Positions 25,174 to 32,007 of a stretch of 51,652 nucleotides of DNA are shown one piece after another. Source of the stretch: Halalkalicoccus subterraneus (lineage in GTDB: Archaea > Halobacteriota > Halobacteria > Halobacteriales > Halalkalicoccaceae); NCBI RefSeq assembly GCF_003697815.1, contig NZ_RDQG01000051.1, positions 1 through 51,652 of the forward strand, in the 5' to 3' direction. The position numbers and the translations under genes are program-made. The notes under the pieces were generated by a model. That model was not told the DNA's origin. It worked only from the letters and a program-made list of their open reading frames with translations, and ran no database searches. How positions within the stretch are numbered: the stretch's first letter is position 1; each line of letters starts with the position of its first letter.

Positions 25174-25962
25174 ATGATCGACCTGCGATTCTCCGAGGAG
25201 GAACTCGACACCGTCCACGACCGGATCACCGGATTCATCGCCGACACGATCGACGAGGCGGGCGCCGACGGCGCGATCCTGGGGCTGTCGGGCGGGATCG
25301 ACAGCACGCTGACCGCCTACTTGGCCGTCGACGCACTCGGCAAGGAGAACCTCCGCGGACTCGTCCTGCCCGGACAGGTGAGCAGCGAGGAGAACATGAG
25401 CGACGCCGAACGGGTCGCCCGTGATCTCGAAATCGAGTACGACGTGATCGAGATCGACCCGATCGTCGACACATTCGTCTCGACGGTACCGGAAGTCAAG
25501 GGCGATCACGTCGCTGTCGGCAACGCCCGCGCGCGGGTCCGGGCGGTACTCAACTACCTGCTGGCGAACCACGAGAACCGGATCGTGCTGGGGACCGGCA
25601 ACCGCGCCGAAGCCGCGGTGGGCTACTTCACGAAGTACGGCGACGGCGCGGTCGACTGTCATCCCATCGGAAACCTCTACAAACAGCAGGTCCGCCAGCT
25701 CGCACGCCACGTCGGCGTCGCCGAGGACCTCGCGGCGAAGACCCCCACCGCCGAACTCTGGGAGGACCAGACCGACGAGGGCGAACTCGGGATCGATTAC
25801 GACACCCTCGACGCGGTGCTCGCACTGCACATCGACGGGCCGCTGTCGACCTCGGCGACCAGTGAAGCCGTCGGCTGCGAGGAGCGCGTGGTCGAGGACG
25901 TCCGGACGCTCTACGAGCGAAGCGCCCACAAGCGTGCGGTGCCGCCCGCACCCGAGCGCTAG
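25174..25962 (+). CDS. nadE: NH3-dependent NAD+ synthetase
   Basis: Makes NAD from nicotinic acid adenine dinucleotide using ammonia and ATP. It has 262 residues and no glutaminase domain, so it is the ammonia-dependent form. The N-type PP-loop is LSGGIDS at 38-44; downstream blocks NARARVRAVLNYLLANHENR and TGNRAEAAVGYFTKYGDGAVD are standard NadE signatures. The ATG at 25174 follows a 177-base gap after tRNA-Gly. It converges with the crotonase gene, 4 bases away. Confidence 0.94.
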   Translation: MIDLRFSEEELDTVHDRITGFIADTIDEAGADGAILGLSGGIDSTLTAYLAVDALGKENLRGLVLPGQVSSEENMSDAERVARDLEIEYDVIEIDPIVDTFVSTVPEVKGDHVAVGNARARVRAVLNYLLANHENRIVLGTGNRAEAAVGYFTKYGDGAVDCHPIGNLYKQQVRQLARHVGVAEDLAAKTPTAELWEDQTDEGELGIDYDTLDAVLALHIDGPLSTSATSEAVGCEERVVEDVRTLYERSAHKRAVPPAPER

Positions 25963-25966
25963 CGGG

Positions 25967-26641
25967 TTACGGGCGCTCGTATCGCCCGATCAGTTCGGCG
26001 AACGCGGTCGCCTCCGCCGTTTCCTGTTCCGTACTCGAAGAGACGTCCCGGAGCCGTTTCTTGGTCAGCGCGAGCGCGCGGTGATCGTTTTCGGCGACCT
26101 CGCGGGCGACCGTTTCCGGATCCTCGACGATCCGCGAGACCAGTCCCATTCGGAGGGCCTCCTCGGCGTCGATTACCCGACCGGAAAGCGAGAGGTCCGC
26201 CGCGTCGGCCCCACTGACAAGGCGGGGCAGACGGACGGTGCCGCCCCACGCGCCGAACAGGCCAAAACCGACGCCGGGCTCGCCGAAAGTCGCCTCAGGG
26301 GTTGCGATCCGCAGGTCGCAGGCCAGCGCCATTTCGAGGCCGCCGCCGCGGGCCGGGCCGTCGACCCCCGCGACCACGACGCTCTCGGCCCCTTCGATCG
26401 CGCGGGCGGTGCGCTGGCCCCGCTCGGCGAACGCCCGGCCGTCCTCCAGGTCGGCGACCACGTCCAGATCCGCGCCCGCACAGAACGCCGAGCCGGCCCC
26501 CGAGAGGTAGACGACGGGTTCGTCGGCCCCACGGACGGCGCGAGCCAGCGCGTCGAGGCCGTCGGGGGTGAGCGCGTTGCGCCGGTCGGGGCGGGCGAGC
26601 GTGACGTGGCAAACGTCGCCTTCGGAGCGAGTTTCGATCAT
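25967..26641 (-). CDS. Enoyl-CoA hydratase/isomerase (crotonase) family protein
   Basis: Crotonase-fold protein, 224 residues, shorter than the usual 255-260. It begins MIETRSEGDVCHVTLARPDRRNAL, with the oxyanion strand FCAGADL near residue 60 and GPARGGGLEMALACDLRI near residue 95. The usual first catalytic Glu of the hydratases (Q-P-E-I segment) is replaced: the matching segment here reads GEPGVGFGLFGAWGG. By eye the second catalytic Glu position reads AADLSL. It may therefore do a crotonase-type reaction other than hydration. The gene is divergent from the helical hypothetical at 26695. Confidence 0.88.
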   Translation of the reverse strand: MIETRSEGDVCHVTLARPDRRNALTPDGLDALARAVRGADEPVVYLSGAGSAFCAGADLDVVADLEDGRAFAERGQRTARAIEGAESVVVAGVDGPARGGGLEMALACDLRIATPEATFGEPGVGFGLFGAWGGTVRLPRLVSGADAADLSLSGRVIDAEEALRMGLVSRIVEDPETVAREVAENDHRALALTKKRLRDVSSSTEQETAEATAFAELIGRYERP

Positions 26642-26694
26642 GCAGACGGGTGGTTTCCAAAGGTCTTTGCCCCTTCCATCCCTACCGCAGTCAA

Positions 26695-27336
26695 ATGGAA
26701 CAGGCCGAGTTGGCTCGCGACGGCGTGCGGGAGGCCGTGGCCGACATCGAACCACCGCGGCTGGCCGAGCGCATCGACGCCATCCTCGCCGGCGCCTCCA
26801 TGGCCCCCGGCGCGCTCGTCTGTCTGCTGGCCCAGCGGACCGATCCCGAGGCTGACCGGGAAGCGGTCGCAGAACGCGCCGCCGGGGTTCAGCTCATCTA
26901 CGAGGGGCTTCGCCTCACCCGCCGGCTCGCCCAAGAGGAGCCGTGGGCCGACTCGGAGGAGCATACCGCCGCGAACCTCGACGTTCTCGCCGCCGACATC
27001 CTCGTTTCCCGGGGGTTCTACCTGCTCGCGACCACCGAGGCCGCAGCGACCGCCGTCGAGACCATCCGCGCCTTTGGCCGGGATCAGACCCACCGCCGCG
27101 AGCCCGACGCCGACCGGGAGGCGCTCGACAGTTCGCTCGAACGGGACGTGATCGCGCTGGCGGGCGTCGCCGGCGAGAGCGCCACTGACGGATCGCTCCC
27201 CGATACGCTGGGCGGGACCGTCGAGCGTCTCGCCGCACGGGCCGGCCGGCCGCTTGCGGACGCCGAGGAGCTGTTTTCCGGGACTGCTCTCATGGGAACC
27301 GACGGACAGGCCAAAGCGTCGGCGACCGACACCTAA
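26695..27336 (+). CDS. All-helical hypothetical protein (DUF7114-like)
   Basis: A 213-residue protein rich in Ala, Glu, Asp and Arg with predicted long helices, starting MEQAELARDGVREAVADIEP. Blocks such as GASMAPGALVCLLAQ and LDVLAADILVSRGFYLLATTEA look helical and buried, and loosely recall an isoprenoid-synthase fold, but no DDxxD motif is visible, so I do not claim one. It is divergent from the crotonase and ends 60 bases before tRNA-Thr. I recall the family as DUF7114 only from memory. Confidence 0.65.
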   Translation: MEQAELARDGVREAVADIEPPRLAERIDAILAGASMAPGALVCLLAQRTDPEADREAVAERAAGVQLIYEGLRLTRRLAQEEPWADSEEHTAANLDVLAADILVSRGFYLLATTEAAATAVETIRAFGRDQTHRREPDADREALDSSLERDVIALAGVAGESATDGSLPDTLGGTVERLAARAGRPLADAEELFSGTALMGTDGQAKASATDT

Positions 27337-27361
27337 CCACACGAGGGGGCGCGGATGGAAA

Positions 27362-27371
27362 CCCTTAAAAA
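27362..27371 (+). promoter_or_regulatory. TATA-like box for tRNA-Thr
   Basis: CCCTTAAAAA is centred about 31 bases before the 5' end of tRNA-Thr at 27398, matching an archaeal tRNA promoter. Confidence 0.6.
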
Positions 27372-27397
27372 CGTTCCACGGGAAGGAAGCGATGCGC

Positions 27398-27469
27398 GCC
27401 TGGGTAGCTTAGCGGTAAAGCGCGTCCTTGGTAAGGACGAGAGCCCGGGTTCAAATCCCGGCCTAGGCT
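27398..27469 (+). tRNA. tRNA-Thr (anticodon GGT)
   Basis: A full cloverleaf: acceptor GCCTGGG pairing CCTAGGC with one G-U, D arm GCTTAGCGGTAAAGC, anticodon arm CGTCC-TTGGTAA-GGACG with GGT at 34-36, variable loop AGAGC, T arm CCGGG-TTCAAAT-CCCGG, discriminator T. No intron. It reads ACC codons (and ACT by wobble). CCA is not encoded. Confidence 0.93.
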
Positions 27470-27475
27470 CTGCAC

Positions 27476-27528
27476 GCAGCTTTTGCGCTGCGCTCCTTCG
27501 CTTCGCTCAGCCGCTGGGCAAAAGCTGC
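27476..27528. repeat. 10-bp inverted repeat downstream of tRNA-Thr
   Basis: GCAGCTTTTG (27476-27485) pairs with CAAAAGCTGC (27519-27528), enclosing a 33-base GC-rich stretch with internal GCG/CGC complementarity. It starts 7 bases after the tRNA. No U-run follows, so it is not a standard terminator; it may help 3' processing or be a small element. Observation only. Confidence 0.45.
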
Positions 27529-27745
27529 ACCAAAAGCGCAAAAGACGACCATCGGAAGGCTTCTGCTATACCGCTCGTTTCCTTTCGATTACTTGCGGGC
27601 GTTCTCGTATCCCCACTGTGAGTTCGCCGACCCCGTCGGTGGACTCCAGACTGGATTCGCAGCGTTACCCACGCCCGGTTCGACGATCAACGTCCTTTCA
27701 CACGACGGGTCAACGCATTAGTGCCGGAGTGATCGAAATGGAAGT
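27529..27745. other. Stretch without a recognised gene
   Basis: About 217 bases between the tRNA-Thr hairpin and the candidate peptide. Short open frames exist but none has convincing start, composition or motif. A possible Shine-Dalgarno-like GGAG lies near 27725. Base composition is less GC-rich than the surrounding genes. I see no tRNA fragment or integrase. Confidence 0.4.
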
Positions 27746-27829
27746 ATGCAAATCGGACTCAAAAGCCTGCTCAAGCGAATCCTCACGATGAAAGCGCTCC
27801 GAAAACTCCTGAAGAAGTTCCGAAGGTAA
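27746..27829 (+). CDS. Candidate 27-residue cationic amphipathic peptide
   Basis: An ATG-started ORF of 28 codons whose product is MQIGLKSLLKRILTMKALRK and then LLKKFRR. It has ten Lys/Arg and no acidic residue, remarkable in a haloarchaeal proteome. Hydrophobics fall at 3, 5, 8, 9, 12, 13, 15, 18, 21, 22 and 25, giving a clean amphipathic helix. A GGAG lies about 20 bases upstream. It sits alone in a gene-poor stretch and is followed by a hairpin (27859-27880). It could be a membrane-active peptide, a basic microprotein, or chance. Confidence 0.35.
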   Translation: MQIGLKSLLKRILTMKALRKLLKKFRR

Positions 27830-27968
27830 GCGACGTCGAGTCGTTCGGCCCGATGATCACCGTCCGGCATGAACGACGGTTTCAACCACGGTCCCGGTTC
27901 CGCGGCTCGCTACCGTGGGACCTCTCACCGAACCGGCCGCGAAACCGAACGGTCCGGGCCTGTACTGC
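27830..27968. other. Hairpin-rich spacer between the peptide ORF and pterin dehydratase
   Basis: Two inverted repeats can be read: ACCGTC ... GACGGT (27859-27880) followed by TTT, and CCACGGT ... ACCGTGG near 27887-27918. The first could serve as a weak terminator for the small ORF at 27746; the second faces the 3' end of the reverse-strand pterin dehydratase gene. No gene is visible. Positions are approximate by eye. Confidence 0.35.
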
Positions 27969-28322
27969 TCATTCCGGCGCGTACTCCTCGTAGATCCGGT
28001 CCATCCGCGCGGCCATCACGAAATCGCTCGTGTGGAGGCCGTCAATCTTGTGTGTCCACATCTCGACCACCACTTCGCCCCACGAGAGGTGGAGGTCCGG
28101 GTGGTGCCACTCCTCCTCGGCGAGTTCGCCGATCTCGTAGGTGAACTCCAGGGCGTTCCGAAAGTCCTCGAACTCGTAGGCCCCTTCCAAATGGTGGTCC
28201 TCGACGACCGTCCAGACCTCGCCGTCGAGTTCCTCCAGATATTCGGCGTATTCGTCCTCGCTGAGCGAGTCGTCCTCAGAGGTACACGCCTCACACTCCT
28301 GATCCGCGAGTCGCTGTGCCAT
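27969..28322 (-). CDS. Pterin-4a-carbinolamine dehydratase family protein
   Basis: Dehydrates 4a-hydroxytetrahydrobiopterin in pterin recycling in other organisms. In archaea the physiological substrate is less certain. It has 117 residues, starting [17 protein letters not shown] and showing the PCD fold: [20 protein letters not shown], then the [20 protein letters not shown] signature that holds the active-site histidines. The N-terminal extension with two cysteines (CEAC) is a little unusual. The start at 28322 is an ATG following a longer open frame. It stands 97 bases from the 3' end of the mnh operon. Confidence 0.85.
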   Translation of the reverse strand: MAQRLADQECEACTSEDDSLSEDEYAEYLEELDGEVWTVVEDHHLEGAYEFEDFRNALEFTYEIGELAEEEWHHPDLHLSWGEVVVEMWTHKIDGLHTSDFVMAARMDRIYEEYAPE

Positions 28323-28419
28323 ATCGTTCCTATTCCCCTCCCGACGCTTGTAGCTTCGCCCAGAGCCGTCGATCAGCTCAGCCGTTCCCACGGCGGGCGG
28401 GTCGTGCTGAGAGAGACGG

Positions 28420-28767
28420 TCACTCCTCGGAGTCGTCGTCGGAGGGCTCGGGCCAGGTCACGCCCTCCATGAACGGCACGCCCATGCGCTGGGCGGCGCG
28501 GGCGATCATGTGCGCGCCCGTCGGCACGGTCAGAAAGAGGAAGAAGATCCCGAGCAGTGACGTGAGCCCGGCGTTTCCGGGTCCGAATTCGACGAACGCC
28601 GCGAAGAAGATCGCGGCCGTGCCGAGCGTCGTCGGCTTGCTGGTGGCGTGCATCCGGTTGTAGACGTTCGGGAATCGGAGCAGTCCGATCGTTCCGACCG
28701 TCAGGAAGAAACACCCGACGACGATCAGCGCGACGATCAGGACGGAGTGGAGCGTGGCGAGCGTCAT
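28420..28767 (-). CDS. mnhG: Multisubunit Na+/H+ antiporter subunit G
   Basis: Last subunit of the Mrp/Mnh antiporter, 115 residues with three predicted helices. The family block [21 protein letters not shown] appears near residues 27-47, typical of MnhG/MrpG/PhaG. A short acidic tail follows. It overlaps mnhF by 4 bases (ATGA), continuing the pattern of overlaps through the operon. It has a role in stable assembly of the complex; MnhG itself is not known to carry ions. Confidence 0.93.
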   Translation of the reverse strand: MTLATLHSVLIVALIVVGCFFLTVGTIGLLRFPNVYNRMHATSKPTTLGTAAIFFAAFVEFGPGNAGLTSLLGIFFLFLTVPTGAHMIARAAQRMGVPFMEGVTWPEPSDDDSEE

Positions 28768-29060
28768 TCGATCACCTCCCCTTCGGTGACGAACTTCGCG
28801 ACGCTGACGGTCGTGATGAAGCCGATGATCGCGAGCACGAGCGCGCCCGTAACGAAGAGGCTACGCCCGGTTAGCAGCGCGAACAGCACCGCGATCGCGA
28901 CGACGTTGGTGACGATCGCGTCGATGGCGACCACGCGGTCGGGCACCGTCGGCCCGGCGATCGCGCGGTAGGCACAGAGAACGCACAGCGCCGCGACCAC
29001 AACCAGCCCGGCGCGAACCGTGAGGGTCACGAACGCGGGGTCGGCACCCTCAGTCACCAT
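28764..29060 (-). CDS. mnhF: Multisubunit Na+/H+ antiporter subunit F
   Basis: Small membrane subunit of 98 residues, three helices. The family pattern YRAIAGPTVPDRVVAIDAI (near 32-50) matches MnhF/MrpF. I started it at the ATG at 29060, which overlaps the end of mnhE by 11 bases; an ATG at 29069 and a GTG at 29057 are alternatives. Part of the cation/proton antiporter complex in the cytoplasmic membrane. Confidence 0.92.
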   Translation of the reverse strand: MVTEGADPAFVTLTVRAGLVVVAALCVLCAYRAIAGPTVPDRVVAIDAIVTNVVAIAVLFALLTGRSLFVTGALVLAIIGFITTVSVAKFVTEGEVIE

Positions 29061-29622
29061 CGGAGCCACCCCCGTCGACGACGATCTCCGGAGCCGGCGA
29101 GCCCGGATCGAGCTCCTCGTCGAAGATCAACAGCGCGTAGTCCTCCCAGCGCCGGATCGTCCCGACGACCGACTCCGGATCGCGCCCGTCGATCACGTGG
29201 ACGTACAGCGCGTTGCTGGCCTCGTCGTAGTCCTGGGTGACGGTCCCGGGCGTGATGGTGATGGTGTTCGCGATGGTCGTGACCCCGAAGTCCCCCTGCA
29301 CACGAAGCGGGATCAGGATGACCTCGGGGTGGATTGTCGAGCCCGGCGCGAGCACGCGGTAGGCGACGTCGAGGTTGGCGACCACGACCTCCCGAGTGAA
29401 CGTGATCAGGTACAGCCCGACGTAGGGGACCGCGGTCACCAGCCGTCCGAGGGCGATCCGGTCGTCGTACAGCCGCCGGAAGAGGTAGGCGATCGGGAGC
29501 CCGACGACGACGCCCGTCAGGAACTGCCCGAAGACTCCCACAGGGGTCGTCTGGGCGTCGCGGGCGAATACGAACATCACGCCGAGGCCGACGCCGACGA
29601 CGAGCCAGGTTCGGGCCTTCAT
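29050..29622 (-). CDS. mnhE: Multisubunit Na+/H+ antiporter subunit E
   Basis: Membrane-anchored subunit of 190 residues. Two hydrophobic segments near the N-terminus (MKARTWLVVGVGLGVMFVFA, and one near 30-45) precede the MrpE block TFTREVVVANLDVAYRVL and a soluble C-terminal domain with TPGTVTQDYDEASNALYVHVID, a hallmark of the family. The true start is the ATG at 29622; the open frame further upstream is a shadow within mnhD. It overlaps mnhD by 4 bases. Confidence 0.94.
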   Translation of the reverse strand: MKARTWLVVGVGLGVMFVFARDAQTTPVGVFGQFLTGVVVGLPIAYLFRRLYDDRIALGRLVTAVPYVGLYLITFTREVVVANLDVAYRVLAPGSTIHPEVILIPLRVQGDFGVTTIANTITITPGTVTQDYDEASNALYVHVIDGRDPESVVGTIRRWEDYALLIFDEELDPGSPAPEIVVDGGGSDGD

Positions 29623-31202
29623 GCGCCTCCACCCCCGGTCAGGTCGACGGCATCGATATACGCCCCCCGATCGGTCGCGGCCGTCGCGGCCGCGTCGGCG
29701 AAGCGATAGACCGGGTCGAACCCGATGCCGACCGCGACGAGCGCGACCGCGAAGGCGACCAACACGGTCAACTGTACGGGGTCGGGGCTCGAAGCGTCGA
29801 CCACCGCCGAGGGATCGCCCCAGAACGCGCGGTTCCACACCCGCGTCGTGTAGGCGATGGTCAGGCCCGTCCCGCCGATCAACAGCACTAATCCGGGGAC
29901 TGCCCCCGCCCGCACCGCGACGTCGAACACCAGCAGCTTGCCGAAAAAGCCCGACAGCGGCGGGATTCCCACGAGCGCGAGCGCACAGACGAACACCACG
30001 CCCGCGAGGACCGGCGACCGTCCAGCAAGCCCGCCCAGATCCCCGAGTCGGCTGGTTCCGACGGCGTCACGGACCGTGCCGGCCGCGAGGAACAGCGCCG
30101 CCTTCGCGAGCGCGTGGTTGAGCGCGTAGACCAGCGCCGCAAGCACCGCGAACCGGCGGATCGCGGGCGTCGTGGCCGCCGCCCCGATCGCCAGCGGGAT
30201 CGCGATAAAGCCGAGCTGGCTGATCGAGGAGTAGGCGAAGACTCCCTCAAGGGAGTCGGCGTCGAGCGCGCCGAGCGCGCCGACGACGACGCTCGCTACC
30301 GCCATGCAGAACAGGACGGGCCCGTAGAACGCGAGGAGGGACTCCCCGCTCACGCCGGGGATCGAAACCGAGAGCTCGGCGGCCCCGAAGACCGTGAAGT
30401 AGAGCCGGACGATCGCGTAGAAGCCGACCTTCTTGGTCACGCCGGCGAACAGCGCCGTCACGGGCAGGGGGGCAGCGCGGTAGGCCGAAGGCACCCAGAA
30501 CTGGAACGGGACCAGCCCGCCCTTGAGCGCGAACACCGCAAACAGCAGCGCCGAGAGACCCACCACGGCGTCGGTTTCGATCCCGGCGGCGGCCGGATCG
30601 GCGAGCCGAGTCGCCATATCGGCCATGTTGAGCGTGCCCGTGACCGCATAGAGCCCGCCGATCGCGAGCAACATGACCGCGCTGCCGATCAGGTTGAGCG
30701 AGACGTACCGGAGCGCGGCGCGGGTGTGTTCGGCCCGGCCGTAGAAGGCGACGAAGGCGTAGCTCGCCATCAGCATCACCTCGAACCAGACGAAGAGGTT
30801 GAACAGGTCGCCCGTGAGGAAGGCACCGGTGACGCCGAGCAGTAGGGCGTGAAACAGCGGGTGATAGAACACGCGCTGTTCGTCGGGGGGCATGTAGCTC
30901 ACCGAGAAGACGAGCGCCCCGACGCCGACGACGGCCGCCATCGTGAGCATGAACGCCGAGAGGGCGTCGGCGACGAGGGTGATCCCGAACGGGGCGGGCC
31001 AGCCCCCAAGTTGGTAGGTCGCGGGGCTCGCACCCGGCGAGAGCGCGACCCGCCAGGCGATCGCCCCGATCGTCCCCGCGTACGCGAGCACGCCAGCGAG
31101 GCTTAGGACGATCTGGACGCCCAGCCGACGGCGGGTTCCGAGCGTCGCGACGATGCTGAGCAGCGCGACGAGCATCGGCGCGATGACGAACGGGTCGGTC
31201 AT
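29619..31202 (-). CDS. mnhD: Multisubunit Na+/H+ antiporter subunit D
   Basis: Polytopic subunit of 527 residues related to the proton-translocating NuoN/NuoM family of complex I, with about 14 helices. The charged residues expected in the channel are visible: Glu in FVWFEVMLMASY near 135 and Lys in FAGVTKKVGFYA near 250. The GLVPFQFWVPSAY block is typical of MrpD/NuoN. With MnhA it forms the ion-conducting core. Overlaps mnhC by 4 bases. Confidence 0.95.
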   Translation of the reverse strand: MTDPFVIAPMLVALLSIVATLGTRRRLGVQIVLSLAGVLAYAGTIGAIAWRVALSPGASPATYQLGGWPAPFGITLVADALSAFMLTMAAVVGVGALVFSVSYMPPDEQRVFYHPLFHALLLGVTGAFLTGDLFNLFVWFEVMLMASYAFVAFYGRAEHTRAALRYVSLNLIGSAVMLLAIGGLYAVTGTLNMADMATRLADPAAAGIETDAVVGLSALLFAVFALKGGLVPFQFWVPSAYRAAPLPVTALFAGVTKKVGFYAIVRLYFTVFGAAELSVSIPGVSGESLLAFYGPVLFCMAVASVVVGALGALDADSLEGVFAYSSISQLGFIAIPLAIGAAATTPAIRRFAVLAALVYALNHALAKAALFLAAGTVRDAVGTSRLGDLGGLAGRSPVLAGVVFVCALALVGIPPLSGFFGKLLVFDVAVRAGAVPGLVLLIGGTGLTIAYTTRVWNRAFWGDPSAVVDASSPDPVQLTVLVAFAVALVAVGIGFDPVYRFADAAATAATDRGAYIDAVDLTGGGGA

Positions 31203-31552
31203 GGCTCACCCCCGATCTCCAAGAGATCCAGCGTGTGGTGCTCCTGGTAGACGCGGTAGGTCAACACGAGTGCGAAAGCGGTCATGGCGAAGCTGATGAC
31301 GATGGCCGTCAGGACGAGCGCCTGGACGAGCGGGTCGGTGGTCTGGGGGACGTGCTCGCCGTGGCCGGCCAGCACGGGAACGGCGTCGCCCGAGGGCTCG
31401 ACGATGCCACCCATCGTCATGAGGTAGACGTTCGCGGCCTGGCTGAGCACCGTCAGCCCCCAGACGACGTGCAGGACGTCCCGGCGAAGCAACAGGAAGG
31501 TGCCGGCGGCAAAGAGCGTTCCCACCACGGCCGCGAGGACGAACGCGGTCAT
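31199..31552 (-). CDS. mnhC: Multisubunit Na+/H+ antiporter subunit C
   Basis: Three-helix subunit of 117 residues related to NuoK. The block YLMTMGGIVEP and the helix TDPLVQALVLTAIVISFAMTAFALVL match MrpC/NuoK (conserved DPLPQALVLTAIVI-type sequence). It sits between mnhB and mnhD with overlaps on both sides. Confidence 0.95.
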   Translation of the reverse strand: MTAFVLAAVVGTLFAAGTFLLLRRDVLHVVWGLTVLSQAANVYLMTMGGIVEPSGDAVPVLAGHGEHVPQTTDPLVQALVLTAIVISFAMTAFALVLTYRVYQEHHTLDLLEIGGEP

Positions 31553-32007
31553 TCGGCACCCACCACCGAGAGGACCGTGAGGAAGCCGCCGACGACGACG
31601 AGGAACACGCCGAGGTCGAACACGACCGCACTCGCGATCTCGACCTCGCCGTAGATCGGGACGTCGTGGAGGATCACGTACGTCTGTGAGAGGAAGGGCA
31701 GATCGAACAACAGCGGGACGAGCCCGCCGCCGATTGCGATCACCAGCCCGAGCAGGAAGGCCCGGCGGTAGAGGACGACGATCGGGTCGTCAAGGACGTC
31801 CGCGACGGGCTCCAGATCATGTCCCAGCACGCGCGGGAAGTCGAGCCCGTAGGAGATGTAGACCAGCGCGAACGCGGTCGTGGCGAGCACGCCCCCGATG
31901 AACCCGCCGCCGGGCAGGTTGTGACCTTGGAGGAACAGCGAAACCGCGACGACGAGGATGAGCGGGACGACCACCCGCGCGGTCGTCCGCATGATGACCG
32001 TCGTCAC
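31549..32007 (-). CDS. mnhB: Multisubunit Na+/H+ antiporter subunit B
   Basis: Membrane subunit of 152 residues with four predicted helices. It carries the MnhB signature GHNLPGGGFIGGV near residue 28. The ATG at 32007 overlaps the mnhA stop (ATGA); a later ATG at 31992 is possible but loses the overlap. Homologous to the C-terminal part of large MrpA proteins and to MbhF/MbxF of membrane hydrogenases. Confidence 0.94.
   Translation of the reverse strand: MTTVIMRTTARVVVPLILVVAVSLFLQGHNLPGGGFIGGVLATTAFALVYISYGLDFPRVLGHDLEPVADVLDDPIVVLYRRAFLLGLVIAIGGGLVPLLFDLPFLSQTYVILHDVPIYGEVEIASAVVFDLGVFLVVVGGFLTVLSVVGAE

Noticed and set aside
27398-27530. tRNA-Thr as an integration site for a mobile element
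   Set aside because: No integrase, no repeated tRNA 3' end further on in the window, and downstream genes are ordinary.
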